A stretch of 64,000 nucleotides of DNA from Pseudomonas sp. 30_B (GTDB taxonomy: Bacteria; Pseudomonadota; Gammaproteobacteria; Pseudomonadales; Pseudomonadaceae), in NCBI RefSeq assembly GCF_017491605.1, contig NZ_JAFGYY010000002.1, positions 1 to 64,000 of the forward strand, given 5' to 3'. Shown here piece by piece: positions 43,219-52,271 of this stretch. Under the pieces are notes generated by a model. The model was not told the origin of the DNA. It worked only from the letters and a program-made list of their open reading frames with translations, and ran no database searches. Each line of letters begins with the position of its first letter. The stretch's first letter is position 1. A program made the position numbers and the translations under genes.

Positions 43219-44358
43219 CTAGCCCAGGTGGGCGAGCAGATCCCGGTGCAGTGCGGCGATCAGGTCGGTCTGGGTGATTACCCCGACCAGCTCGCCGCCT
43301 TCGAGCACCGGCAGGCAATGCAGGCCACGGTCGGAGAGCAGCGGGATCAGCTCCACCGCATGGGCGTCGGCCTCGACATGCAGCACCGGGCTGCTCATCA
43401 CCTGCCCGAGCACGCGGTCGCGGCGCAGGCCGAGGCTGCCGAGCAGGCGCTTGAAGCGGCCGCCCTTGCGCCTGGGGGCGAGCAGGTCGACCAGGCTGAC
43501 GATGCCCACCAGACGGCGCTCCTCGTCGAGGATCGGCAGGGCCTTCAGGTGATGCTTCACCAGCAGGCGCAGGGCATCGCGGACCGGGGTTTCCGGGGCG
43601 GCGCAGACCAGATCGCGGGACATCATCTGCCGCGCGCGGGTGTCGCCCATGCTGCGGCGCAGGGCGTGGCGCTCGGTGCTGCGGACGAGGCGTTCGAGGT
43701 CGTCGCGGGTGATGTCGACGAAGGCGCCCAGTTCGTCCAGCGCCTGGTCCAGGTCTTCGGCCTGGATGCCGACCCGCTCGCCGGGGGCGGGGTCGCGGGT
43801 GTGGTGATCGTCCTTCTGGATCGTCCGTTGGCGCGGGTAGGGCATGCGCGTGAGGTTGTTGAACAGCACCGCCAGCAGCACCAGCACGAGGCCGCCGCAG
43901 ATCGCCGGAAGCGGCGCCATCCAGGCCGGTTCACCGGGCAGCGGCGCGGCGAATACCATGCAGAAGGCCAGCGCGCCGCCTGGCGGGTGCAGGCAGCGCA
44001 GTGGGTACATCAGCAGCAGGCTCAGGCCCAGCGCGAGGGCGGCGCTGACCACGCCGGCCGGCAGCCAGAAGCCGAGCAGCAGCGCCACCAGCGAGGCGCA
44101 CAGGTAGCTGCCGATCACCGACCAGGGCTGGGCCAGGGCGCCGGACGACACGGCGAACAGCAGGAATGCCGAAGCGGCCCAGGGCCCGGCGAAATGCAGC
44201 GCCACCGAGGAGCCGAACAGCAACCCGCAGGTAATGGCGCTGAGCAGGAAGGCCAGGCTGGCGCCGATCGATGCGCGCAGCCATTCGTGCGGGCGGGTGT
44301 GCGGAATGTCGGGAAGGTACGCGGCGGCGCGCTGCCGCCAGCCGGTCAGGGCGGGCAT
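43219..44358 (-). CDS. HPP family membrane protein with tandem CBS domains
   Basis: A 379-aa protein from ATG 44358. The N-terminal half is an HPP-family membrane region with four to five helices and the name-giving motif CLHPPGGALAF. The C-terminal half has two CBS domains (MSRDLVCAAPETPVRDAL... and VMSSPVLHVEADAHAVEL...) that normally bind adenine nucleotides. HPP proteins are linked to nitrite transport in plastids and cyanobacteria; here the CBS pair suggests energy-state control of a transporter. No ribosome site is clear, and a TTG at 44397 could extend the start. Confidence 0.82.
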   Translation of the reverse strand: MPALTGWRQRAAAYLPDIPHTRPHEWLRASIGASLAFLLSAITCGLLFGSSVALHFAGPWAASAFLLFAVSSGALAQPWSVIGSYLCASLVALLLGFWLPAGVVSAALALGLSLLLMYPLRCLHPPGGALAFCMVFAAPLPGEPAWMAPLPAICGGLVLVLLAVLFNNLTRMPYPRQRTIQKDDHHTRDPAPGERVGIQAEDLDQALDELGAFVDITRDDLERLVRSTERHALRRSMGDTRARQMMSRDLVCAAPETPVRDALRLLVKHHLKALPILDEERRLVGIVSLVDLLAPRRKGGRFKRLLGSLGLRRDRVLGQVMSSPVLHVEADAHAVELIPLLSDRGLHCLPVLEGGELVGVITQTDLIAALHRDLLAHLG

Positions 44359-44455
44359 TGGAAGAAGGTCCGGAAAAAAGACGGGCTCTTGCGGCAAGAG
44401 CCCTGCAAAGTGCCGCAGGCGGCACGCGGGAGGCCCCGTCCCTGGGGCGGGAAGT

Positions 44456-44662
44456 TCAGGCGCGGAAGCGATCCGGCGGAGCGGGTTCCGGCAGCGGCTC
44501 GACTATCCGCTCGCAGCGCCGGCCGGTGGCGGCGGTCATGCGCCGGGCGGCGTCCGGATCGTCGGCGAAGGGCAGCAGCGCGGCCTGCTCGAAGCTGTCG
44601 CCGCGACAGGCGCGCCAGCAGGCGAGGGCGCAGGCCAGCAGGCCGGTGAGTGTCAGCAGCAT
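44456..44662 (-). CDS. Small CcoQ-like membrane protein associated with orphan CcoN
   Basis: A 68-aa protein with one N-terminal membrane helix (MLLTLTGLLACALACW) and a polar, proline-rich tail. ATG 44662 has GAGGAG eight bases upstream. It begins 12 bases after the ccoN stop, so it is cotranscribed. P. aeruginosa also carries a small gene next to its orphan ccoN4, so this is probably an assembly or CcoQ-type accessory peptide of the same cbb3 isoform. Sequence alone would not identify it. Confidence 0.7.
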   Translation of the reverse strand: MLLTLTGLLACALACWRACRGDSFEQAALLPFADDPDAARRMTAATGRRCERIVEPLPEPAPPDRFRA

Positions 44663-44673
44663 CGTCGCGCTCC

Positions 44674-46107
44674 TCAGGCCGTGGCCGGCGTGCCCTGGCT
44701 CACCGGCTTGGCGCCGCGCACGGTGAGCCAGGTGTTCCAGGCCATCAGCAGCATGCCGCTGGCGAAGGTGGCGCCGCCGATCAGCCGCACGATGTAGCCC
44801 GGATGGCTGGCCGCCAGCGCTTCGACGAAGGAGTAGGTGAGGGTGCCGTCCTCGTTCACCGCGCGCCACATCAGGCCCTGGGTGATGCCGTTGACCCACA
44901 TCGAGGCGATGTAGAGCACGGTGCCGATGGTGGCCATCCAGAAGTGCGCGTTGATCAGCCCGACGCTGTACATCTGCTCGCGGCCGTAGAGCTTCGGGAT
45001 CATGTGGTAGAGCGCGCCGATGGAGATCATCGCCACCCAGCCCAGGGCCCCGGCGTGCACGTGGCCGATGGTCCAATCGGTGTAGTGCGACAGCGAGTTC
45101 ACCGTCTTGATCGCCATCATCGGCCCCTCGAAGGTGGACATGCCGTAGAACGCCAGCGATACCACCAGGAAGCGCAGGATCGGGTCGGTGCGCAACTTAT
45201 GCCAGGCGCCCGACAGCGTCATCATGCCGTTGATCATGCCGCCCCAGCTGGGCGCCAGGAGGATCAGCGACATCACCATGCCGAGGCTCTGCGCCCAGTC
45301 CGGCAGCGCGGTGTAGTGCAGGTGGTGCGGGCCGGCCCAGATGTACAGGGTGATGATCGCCCAGAAGTGCACGATGGACAGGCGGTAGGAATAGATCGGC
45401 CGCTCGGCCTGCTTGGGCACGTAGTAGTACATCATGCCGAGGAAGCCCACCGAGAGGATGAAGCCCACCACGCTGTGGCCGTACCACCACTGGATCATCG
45501 CGTCGGTGGCGCCCGAGTAGATCGGGTAGGACTTGAGCAGCGTCACCGGCACCGCCAGGTGATTGACCACGTGGACCATCCCGGTGACGACGATGAAGGC
45601 GCCGTAGAACCAGTTGCCCACGTAGATGTGGCGCACCTTGCGCCGGGCGATGGTGCCGAAGAACAGGTAGGCGTACACCAGCCACAGCACCGTGACCCAA
45701 AGGGCGATGGGCCACTCCATCTCGGCGTATTCCTTGGAGGTGGTGATGCCCAGCGGGTAGCTGATCACCATCGCCACCAGGCTCGCCTGCCAGCCCCAGA
45801 ACAGCAGGTTGGCCAGGGAGTCGGAGACGATCCGCACGCGGCAGGTGCGCTGCACCACGTAGAAGGAAGTGGCGAACAGCGCGCTGCCGCCGAAGGCGAA
45901 GATCACCAGGTTGGTGTGGATCGGGCGGATGCGCCCGAAGCTGGTCCAGGGCATCTCCAGGCTCAGCTGCGGCCACACCAGCTGGGCGGCGATGAACACG
46001 CCCATGAGCATCCCGAGGATGCCCCAGCCCAGGGTGGTGAGGGTGAAGCGCCGAACGATGTCGTAGTTGTAGGTCGTTTCGTGATCGAGAGGTATCGCGC
46101 TGTCCAT
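44674..46107 (-). CDS. ccoN4: Orphan cbb3-type cytochrome c oxidase subunit I (CcoN4-like)
   Basis: A 477-aa heme-copper oxidase catalytic subunit from ATG 46107. Ligands seen: heme histidine in [10 protein letters not shown], CuB histidine in [10 protein letters not shown], the cross-linked Tyr/His segment [11 protein letters not shown], CuB pair in [10 protein letters not shown], and heme histidines in [13 protein letters not shown]. No ccoO or ccoP follows, so it must combine with subunits from the main cco operons, as known for orphan CcoN proteins of P. aeruginosa. These swaps change oxidase behaviour under low oxygen, cyanide or nitrite. No canonical TTGAT-N4-ATCAA Anr box was found upstream. 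Confidence 0.9.
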   Translation of the reverse strand: MDSAIPLDHETTYNYDIVRRFTLTTLGWGILGMLMGVFIAAQLVWPQLSLEMPWTSFGRIRPIHTNLVIFAFGGSALFATSFYVVQRTCRVRIVSDSLANLLFWGWQASLVAMVISYPLGITTSKEYAEMEWPIALWVTVLWLVYAYLFFGTIARRKVRHIYVGNWFYGAFIVVTGMVHVVNHLAVPVTLLKSYPIYSGATDAMIQWWYGHSVVGFILSVGFLGMMYYYVPKQAERPIYSYRLSIVHFWAIITLYIWAGPHHLHYTALPDWAQSLGMVMSLILLAPSWGGMINGMMTLSGAWHKLRTDPILRFLVVSLAFYGMSTFEGPMMAIKTVNSLSHYTDWTIGHVHAGALGWVAMISIGALYHMIPKLYGREQMYSVGLINAHFWMATIGTVLYIASMWVNGITQGLMWRAVNEDGTLTYSFVEALAASHPGYIVRLIGGATFASGMLLMAWNTWLTVRGAKPVSQGTPATA

Positions 46108-46480
46108 CGGGATTCCGTCGTACTTCGGTTGGCTGACGGCTCCCTGTCCGCCGAAGGGGTACCGGCGCACGGGCAATGGCGCGGGGACCGATTGCCGCAG
46201 GGGGAGCCGAAACAGTCTGAACAGACGGCAAGGATGCAACAAACGAATAATAATGCAGCGTCAGTGCATTAATTTTGATATCAACCCTTGTGGCTGCCAC
46301 GCAAGCGCTCTGGCGCGCCTTGCTCAGGATCAAGGTTGGCGTGCGCGGCGCCGGAAATGACGAGGTAGCGCGTGCGGCGCAAACATTCGAAAAACTGCTG
46401 CTTCAGTGCAATTCAATTCATTTAAATCCGCGCCCCGGGGCGGTCTAGCATGGGCCTTCGCGATCACCGAGGGACCTCCC
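46108..46480. other. Divergent intergenic region upstream of ccoN4 and the DUF6306 gene
   Basis: 373 bases holding both promoters. A 10-bp palindrome TTGATATCAA at 46275-46284 resembles an Anr/Fnr box without its 4-base spacer, so it is probably not functional as such. AT-rich stretches near 46240-46280 and 46400-46425 are possible promoter cores. Confidence 0.4.
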
Positions 46481-46873
46481 ATGTCCGCCATCCCCACCGA
46501 CCTCATCGACTGGCTGCAAACCCTGATGCGCGCCGAACGCGCCGGTGCTCGGGTGATGCTCGACAGCCTGCGGCAGACCGACGAGCCTGCTGTCCGCCAG
46601 CGCCTGGAACACCTGCACCAGGGCGAGGCGGAAAGCTGCCGGCGCCTGCGCACCTGCCTGGAGCGCCTGGGCGCACGGCCGGACAGCGGCATCGGCGACT
46701 TCCACGCCAGCGCCATGGCCATCGACGACCTGGCGCTGCGCTTCGACTTCATCGGCCGTGGCCAGCGCTGGGTGGCTCGGCAGATCCGCCAGCGCCTGCC
46801 GGAGATCGAAGCGCCCTGGCTGCGCGAGGAGTTGCTGGCGGTGCTGCGGTTGCATGAGGAGGGCGAAGGCTGA
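46481..46873 (+). CDS. DUF6306-like small helical protein
   Basis: A 130-aa all-helical protein from ATG 46481 (GAGGGA upstream). The pattern DLIDWLQTLMRAERAGARVMLDSLRQ, then DFHASAMAIDDLALRFDFIGRGQRWVARQIRQRLPEI, resembles the DUF6306 family of ferritin-like-sized four-helix proteins. I infer no enzymatic activity. It is divergent from ccoN4, sharing its upstream region, so coregulation with respiration is possible. Confidence 0.7.
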   Translation: MSAIPTDLIDWLQTLMRAERAGARVMLDSLRQTDEPAVRQRLEHLHQGEAESCRRLRTCLERLGARPDSGIGDFHASAMAIDDLALRFDFIGRGQRWVARQIRQRLPEIEAPWLREELLAVLRLHEEGEG

Positions 46874-46884
46874 AGCCGATCCGC

Positions 46885-47835
46885 TCAGCCCGAGGTCGCC
46901 CCCACCGACGCCAGCAGCCAGTCATGGAACAGCTGCGCCGAGGGTGACAGCTGGCGGTGCCTGAGCGACACCAAATATTCCCCGCGCTCGGTCACCAGCG
47001 CATGCTCGGTCACCCGCTGCATCTCGCCCCTGGCGACCGCCTCGTCGGCCATGAAGCTCCACGCCAGGCCGATGCCCATGCCCTGCTGCACGGCGCGGTA
47101 GGCGAGGGTGAGTTGGTTGAACACCGGGTCGCTTTCGGCCGGCTGGTAGTCCTTGCCGAAGTGGCCGAACCAGTCGTGCCAGTCCAGGCAGCTCCAGGCC
47201 GAGGTGTCGAGCTGCACCAGCGGCGCGGCGGCGAGTTGCTCCAGAGTGCGGATGGCAGAGACGTCGAGGTCCGGGCGCGCCACCGGGTAGACGATCTCCG
47301 GCAGCACGAACTGGCTGTTCAGCGTGGTCCAGTCGCCGGCGCCGTAGAGGATGCCGAGGTCGAAGTCCACCAGGCTGGCCTCGTCGATCTCGTTGATCGC
47401 ATGCACATGTACGGCGATGCCGGGGTGCGCCTTGTTGAACTCGATCAGCTTGGGGAACAGCCAGAACTGCGCCAGCGCGTGGGTCGCGAGTACCGACACG
47501 GCGTTGCTCTGGTGCACGTTGCGGATGCGCCGCACGCTGTGCTGCAGGCGGTCGAGCAGCATGTCCACGGTGCCCAGCAGCTCGGCGCCGGCTGCAGTCA
47601 GGGTGACGCCGCGCGGCTTGCGCTCGAACAGCGGCACCTTGAGGCTCTCCTCCAGCGTGCGCATCTGCTTGCTCACCGCGCTCTGGGTGAGGAACAGCTC
47701 GGTGGCGGCCAGGGTGAAACTGCCGCAGCGGCCGACGGCCTCGAAGGTGATGAGGGTTTCCAGGGGCGGCAGGGTGCGCAGGTAACGGCTGATGACGGTT
47801 CTCCGGTCGGCTCTTTGGTGAATGTCTTGAGACAT
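46885..47835 (-). CDS. LysR family transcriptional regulator (GcvA-like)
   Basis: A 316-aa LysR protein whose DNA-binding part LPPLETLITFEAVGRCGSFTLAATELFLTQSAVSKQMRTLEE (quoted in part) is of the GcvA/AmpR-like group. The effector domain begins around residue 110. The first 20 residues may be extra; a start closer to LPPLETL is possible. It is divergent from the EamA transporter gene across 108 bases, so that gene is the probable target. Confidence 0.88.
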   Translation of the reverse strand: MSQDIHQRADRRTVISRYLRTLPPLETLITFEAVGRCGSFTLAATELFLTQSAVSKQMRTLEESLKVPLFERKPRGVTLTAAGAELLGTVDMLLDRLQHSVRRIRNVHQSNAVSVLATHALAQFWLFPKLIEFNKAHPGIAVHVHAINEIDEASLVDFDLGILYGAGDWTTLNSQFVLPEIVYPVARPDLDVSAIRTLEQLAAAPLVQLDTSAWSCLDWHDWFGHFGKDYQPAESDPVFNQLTLAYRAVQQGMGIGLAWSFMADEAVARGEMQRVTEHALVTERGEYLVSLRHRQLSPSAQLFHDWLLASVGATSG

Positions 47836-47943
47836 TCCTGTAGGGAATGTCTGGGTGCGGATTTATCCTTGGTCAGACGCTAGCACAGGCGCTACCGTGG
47901 CGGCAGTTTATGGGCATTTACCGATATAACGAGGTTGTTGGAG

Positions 47944-48894
47944 ATGAAGCGCGGGGTGGTCTATGCAGGCATGGCGGGTGCGATTTGGGGCGGGGTCATC
48001 CTTGCGCCGTCGCTGGTGCCGGAATTCAACCCGCTGCTGATCAGCTCCGTACGCTTCGCCCTGTACGGCGCCATCTCCCTGCTGATCGCGCTGCCGGTGG
48101 CCGTCGGCCTGTTCCGCCGGGTCAGCCGCGAGGACCTGTCGATGCTGGTGCGCCTGTCGCTGGCCGGCAACCTGCTGTACTTCGCGTTGCTCTCGGCGGC
48201 GGTGCAGTTCGCCGGGGTGGCGGCGGCCTCGCTGATCAACGGCATCATGCCGCTGGCGATCAGCTATTGCAGCCGTTCCGAGCACGACTCGCTGCCGCTC
48301 TCGCGGATGAAATTCCCGCTGGCGCTGGTGGCCCTGGGCATCCTCTGCATCAACCTCGATCCCACTGCGCTGACCGCTGCCGGCGGTACGCCGGGCGAGC
48401 GCATCCTCGGTGTCGTCTGCGCCTTCTGCGGCGTTGCCTGCTGGTCCTGGTACGCCACGGCCAATGCGCGTTACCTGAAGGCCAGCCACTTCAACAGCCA
48501 CGAATGGTCGACGCTGATCGGCGTGGTCACCGGCGTCATGGCCATCGTGCTGGCGGCCATCGGCGTGCTGGTCGCGCCGCAGGCGGTGCCCACCGGCATT
48601 GCGGCGGACCGCTGGATGGCGTTCCTCTGGGTGTCGCTGTTCCTCGCCGTGTTCGGCTCCTGGGTGGCCAACGGCCTGTGGAACGCCGCGACCCGTCGCC
48701 TGCCGATGAGCCTGGGCGGGCAGTTGATCGTCTTCGAGACGCTGTTCGCCTGTGCCTACGCCTACCTGCACCAGCAGCGTCTGCCGAGCCCGATGGAGGC
48801 CCTGGCCATCGTCCTGCTGATTGTCGGCGTGCTCTGGGCCATCGGCCTGCACCGTGCTCCGGCGGAAGCTCCGGCGCGCGCCGTGGAATCCTGA
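47944..48894 (+). CDS. EamA/DMT family transporter
   Basis: A 316-aa membrane protein with ten predicted helices in two EamA repeats, starting at ATG 47944 (MKRGVVYAGMAGAIWGGV); the ribosome site GGAG is unusually close. DMT carriers mostly export amino acids, metabolites or drugs. The control gene is probably the divergent LysR. It is convergent with the MOSC gene, with stops one base apart. Confidence 0.85.
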   Translation: MKRGVVYAGMAGAIWGGVILAPSLVPEFNPLLISSVRFALYGAISLLIALPVAVGLFRRVSREDLSMLVRLSLAGNLLYFALLSAAVQFAGVAAASLINGIMPLAISYCSRSEHDSLPLSRMKFPLALVALGILCINLDPTALTAAGGTPGERILGVVCAFCGVACWSWYATANARYLKASHFNSHEWSTLIGVVTGVMAIVLAAIGVLVAPQAVPTGIAADRWMAFLWVSLFLAVFGSWVANGLWNAATRRLPMSLGGQLIVFETLFACAYAYLHQQRLPSPMEALAIVLLIVGVLWAIGLHRAPAEAPARAVES

Positions 48895-48895
48895 G

Positions 48896-49594
48896 TCAGG
48901 CCTTCGGGCTGCCCTGCAGGCGCGGGTTCCAGTCCTCCACCGCGCCGCTCTCCAGGCGCCGCTCCAGCGTCCGACGCCACTTGGGCGCGAGCGGCAGTTC
49001 CAGGCATTGGCGCAGGGTATCGGCGTCCACGCGTTTGTCGAACAGCACGGCGGAGAGCCGCTGCAATGGCCAGTCGGCATGGCGCCGCTCCACCAGTTCC
49101 AGCGTCGCTCCGGCGGCCACCGAGCCTTCCTCCAGCACCCGGTAATACCAGCCGGTACGCCCGGATTCCTGCGCGCGCAGGGCCATCTGCGCCACCTCGA
49201 AACGGTCATTGAGCTTCCAGCACGGCATCCGCCCCTGGGACACTTCCAGCAGCGCCGTGCCGGCACGAATCCGGTCGCCCAGGCAAACGTCCGCCTCGGT
49301 CCAGCCGGTGGTGCTGAAGTTCTCGCCGAAGGCGCCGGGCCGGCTCAACAGCGGATGTTCGCCGAGTTCGGCGCTCCACTGCGCGTAGTGCTCGCGGGGG
49401 TAGTGGTGGATGGCCTTTTCCACGCCGCCGTGCACGCGCAGGTCGCCTTGCTCGTCGCTTGCAAGGCCCAGGGTGGTGATCGACAGCGACTCCTGGCGCG
49501 GTGTCTTGGCGATGGCGCTGCGCGAGCCGGGACGAGTGAAGGGCACGGCGCGGCCGGTGAGAAGGGTGTCGAGGGAAATACTGGGCAGGCTCAT
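48896..49594 (-). CDS. MOSC domain protein (YiiM-like)
   Basis: A 232-aa protein with a MOSC beta-barrel (about 35-165), including the Cys in GRMPCWKLNDRF that is the expected molybdenum ligand, and the family segment GDLRVHGGVEKAIHHYPREHY. A C-terminal 3-alpha-like helical part follows, as in YiiM. YiiM proteins reduce N-hydroxylated compounds with a molybdenum cofactor. GGAG precedes ATG 49594. Confidence 0.88.
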   Translation of the reverse strand: MSLPSISLDTLLTGRAVPFTRPGSRSAIAKTPRQESLSITTLGLASDEQGDLRVHGGVEKAIHHYPREHYAQWSAELGEHPLLSRPGAFGENFSTTGWTEADVCLGDRIRAGTALLEVSQGRMPCWKLNDRFEVAQMALRAQESGRTGWYYRVLEEGSVAAGATLELVERRHADWPLQRLSAVLFDKRVDADTLRQCLELPLAPKWRRTLERRLESGAVEDWNPRLQGSPKA

Positions 49595-49718
49595 GGACGC
49601 TCCCGTGGATGGTGTCGATCAAAAACTACCTGGACAAAATCGTTCAGATGGGTAGCCTTCGTCAAGGTATCGATTCGATACAAGGTGTCGCATCCAATGA
49701 TTCCACCAAGGAGATCCC

Positions 49719-49958
49719 ATGCAGAAGTACCGCCTCACCCTCCAGCGCCACGGTCAGTTGCTCGGCCATTTCGACTCCGACCTGCCCTGGGCGCGCGACG
49801 CCGTGCGTGCCATCGCGGACGCGCTAGATGGGCAGGGCTTCGTTCTGGCGTTGCAGGTTGCCGACGGCGAGCGCCGTCTGCTGGAAAGCTCTCCGGCCGG
49901 TATCAAGCTGCTGGCCTGCGAGCCGCTGTATCGGCCGATGGCTCTGGATAACCTGTAG
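49719..49958 (+). CDS. Small conserved-looking protein of unknown function
   Basis: A 79-aa protein with a strong ribosome site (AGGAG, eight bases before ATG 49719) and GC-rich coding character. The opening MQKYRLTLQRHGQLLGHFDSD suggests a small alpha/beta fold without signal peptide. I do not recognise a family. It is a single gene followed by a REP pair. Confidence 0.7.
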   Translation: MQKYRLTLQRHGQLLGHFDSDLPWARDAVRAIADALDGQGFVLALQVADGERRLLESSPAGIKLLACEPLYRPMALDNL

Positions 49959-50005
49959 CAGCAAGCCTGCTCGTGAACCTTCGACGCGCCGGCCTTGCCG
50001 GCGAA

Positions 50006-50100
50006 TCGCGGACGGAGTCCGCTCCTACACGGGAGCGTGCCTGCCTGCTTTTGTCCCACAGGGAAGTCCATGCAACGTAGGAGCGGACTTCGTCCGCGAT
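50006..50100. repeat. REP inverted pair
   Basis: Units at 50006-50029 (minus) and about 50077-50100 (plus), with GTAG heads facing outward. They lie 48 bases after the small gene at 49719. Confidence 0.85.
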
Positions 50101-50239
50101 GCCTTAATCGACCTGGCCACCCTGAGCTGACGCGGCACGCCGAATGCGCCCGGCGTGCCGCCCCACCGGAACGGCCGCCGGGCCGGTAGTTAACGGGCAC
50201 CTGGCTCCGCTGCATCCTGCGCGGCGGAGTGTGCGATGG

Positions 50240-51241
50240 CTACAGGGTGACCACGACCTTGCCGAACTGCTGATTCGATTCCAGGTAGCGGTAGGCCTCG
50301 ACGATCTCCTCGAACGCGAAGCGGCGGGCGATGACCGGCCGCAGCGATCCGTCGGCCAGCCCCTCGACGATGAAATCCTTGGCCGCCTGCAGGCGCGCCG
50401 GGTCTTCCAGCACTTCGTAGACGCGGTAGCCGCGTAGCACCAGCGAGCGGCTCAGCACCTCGAACAGCGGGAAGGGCGTCGGCTCGGGGCTCAGCCCGCC
50501 GTACTCGATGAGCATGCCGCCCTCGGCCATGGCGGCGGTCAGCGGCTCGAAGATCGGCCCGCCCACCGGGTCGAACACCACTCGCGCACCGACATCGCCG
50601 GTGATCTCCAGCAACCGCGCGCGCAGGTCTTCCTCGTCACTGGCGATCACCTCGGCGGCGCCCGCTTGCAGCAGCGCATCGCGTTTCGCCGAACCGCGGG
50701 TCACCGCGATCGGCACCGCGCCAACGCGCCGGGCAATCTGGATGGCGGCCAGGCCGACGCTGCTGGAGGCGGCGGTGATCACGACGAAGTCGCCAGCGCG
50801 TAACCCGGCGACCTGCACCAGCGCGCCGTAGGCGGTGAGGTACTGCATCCAGGTGGCGGCGGCATCGCTCCAGGCTTGCCCCGGCGGGTTCTTCACCAGG
50901 CGCGCCTGCGGCACCACCAGGTTTTCGGCATGGGTTGGCTGTTCCTGCATCGAGGTGGGCGGCAGCACGCTCACCGCATCCCCGACAGCGAAGCCGTGAA
51001 CCTTGCTGCCCACCGCCTCGACGATGCCGGTAGCCTCCAGGCCGAGGCCCGAGGGCAGTCGCGGGCTCTCGATGTAACGGTCGGTGCGCAACAGCACCTC
51101 GGCACGGTTCAGCCCCAGGGCCTTGACCCGGATGCTCACTTCGTCCGGGCCGGGCTGGCGGATTTCCAGCGGTTCGATACGCAGGACGTCCGGCCCGCCG
51201 ATCTGGTGGAAGCGAACGGCCCGTGCGGTGACTTTGTCCAT
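50240..51241 (-). CDS. Zinc-independent MDR-family quinone oxidoreductase
   Basis: A 333-aa medium-chain dehydrogenase/reductase. The GroES-like N-terminal domain starts ARAVRFHQIGGPDVLRIEP, and the nucleotide-binding motif is ITAASSSVGLAAIQIARRVGA with a Ser cluster typical of quinone oxidoreductases. The catalytic zinc ligands are absent. It probably reduces quinones or enones with NADPH. AGGAG precedes the start. It is divergent from a LysR gene with a 105-base gap. Confidence 0.88.
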   Translation of the reverse strand: MDKVTARAVRFHQIGGPDVLRIEPLEIRQPGPDEVSIRVKALGLNRAEVLLRTDRYIESPRLPSGLGLEATGIVEAVGSKVHGFAVGDAVSVLPPTSMQEQPTHAENLVVPQARLVKNPPGQAWSDAAATWMQYLTAYGALVQVAGLRAGDFVVITAASSSVGLAAIQIARRVGAVPIAVTRGSAKRDALLQAGAAEVIASDEEDLRARLLEITGDVGARVVFDPVGGPIFEPLTAAMAEGGMLIEYGGLSPEPTPFPLFEVLSRSLVLRGYRVYEVLEDPARLQAAKDFIVEGLADGSLRPVIARRFAFEEIVEAYRYLESNQQFGKVVVTL

Positions 51242-51346
51242 GTGAAGCTCCTATACGAAAGTGATTCGACGTAAATCCACTATCCAGCATGGAAACAAGG
51301 CAATAAATGGCGTATAGAAGCGTTGAGTAGAAACCAGGAGTTACGA

Positions 51347-52261
51347 ATGGATCGTCTGACCAGTATGTCGGTATTCGTTCGCGCGGTGGACCTCGGGTCC
51401 TTCGCGGCTGCGGCCGACGCCCTGGAAATGTCCGCACCCATGGTGGGCAAGCATGTGCGCTTTCTCGAAGAGCGCCTGGGCGTCCGCTTGCTACAGCGCA
51501 GCACGCGCCGGCAGAGCCTCACCGAGGCCGGGCGGATCTACTACGAGCGTTGTCGCGCGTTACTCGCCGATGCAGAGGCGGCGGACATCCTCGCCGCTGG
51601 TGAGGTGGCCGAGCCGCGTGGCCGGCTGCGGGTCGCCATGCCGGTGCATTTCGGCCGGCGCTGCGTGGCGCCGGTCTTGCTGGAACTGGCGCAGCGTTAT
51701 CCGCACCTGGAACTGGACCTGCGCTTCAGCGACCGCCTGACCGACCTGGCGGAGGAGCAGATCGACCTGGCCATCCGTACCGGCGAGCCGGAGCCACGGG
51801 CCGGAGTGATTGCCCGCCGTATCGGCCGGCAGCGCATGGTTGTATGCGCCGCACCGGCGTACCTGGCGCAATACGGCAGGCCCGCAGGTATCGAGGAACT
51901 GGCCGAACACCAGTTGCTGGTCTATCACCGCTCCGGACGGATCAACCCCTGGCTGTTCCCCGGCGAAGGGCAGGCGCCGGTGGAGTTCGCGCCGAACTCG
52001 CGGCTGCGTTTCGACGATCTGGCGGCCATCGCCGATGCGGCGGTTCGCGGCATGGGGCTGGCGTGGTTGCCTTACTGGCTGGTAGGCGAAGCCATTATGG
52101 CCGGCGAGCTGGAAGAACTCCTGCCGCAGCAGCCGGGCTTCCTCTACGGCGTCCACGCCACCTGGCTGCAGACCACCCAGTTGCCGCGCAAGGTCCGTCT
52201 GGCCATCGATGCGCTGGTCGAGGTAATCCCCGGCCTGGTAATGCCGGGGCTTGCGGAGTAG
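51347..52261 (+). CDS. LysR family transcriptional regulator
   Basis: A 304-aa LysR protein from ATG 51347 with AGGAG upstream; the longer frame from 51323 lacks a ribosome site. The helix-turn-helix is MSVFVRAVDLGSFAAAADALEMSAPMVGKHVRFLEE (quoted in part), and the effector domain is of the LTTR_8 class. It is divergent from the quinone oxidoreductase gene, its likely target. Confidence 0.9.
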   Translation: MDRLTSMSVFVRAVDLGSFAAAADALEMSAPMVGKHVRFLEERLGVRLLQRSTRRQSLTEAGRIYYERCRALLADAEAADILAAGEVAEPRGRLRVAMPVHFGRRCVAPVLLELAQRYPHLELDLRFSDRLTDLAEEQIDLAIRTGEPEPRAGVIARRIGRQRMVVCAAPAYLAQYGRPAGIEELAEHQLLVYHRSGRINPWLFPGEGQAPVEFAPNSRLRFDDLAAIADAAVRGMGLAWLPYWLVGEAIMAGELEELLPQQPGFLYGVHATWLQTTQLPRKVRLAIDALVEVIPGLVMPGLAE

Positions 52262-52271
52262 GGCGGCTGCG

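Noticed and set aside
43213..44649. 478-aa plus-strand open frame
   Set aside because: Antisense to the HPP-CBS gene and of low-complexity composition.
44650..46272. 540-aa plus-strand open frame
   Set aside because: Antisense shadow of ccoN4; the real gene has all heme and copper ligands.
46275..46284. TTGATATCAA as an Anr/Fnr box
   Set aside because: The required 4-base spacer between the half-sites is absent.
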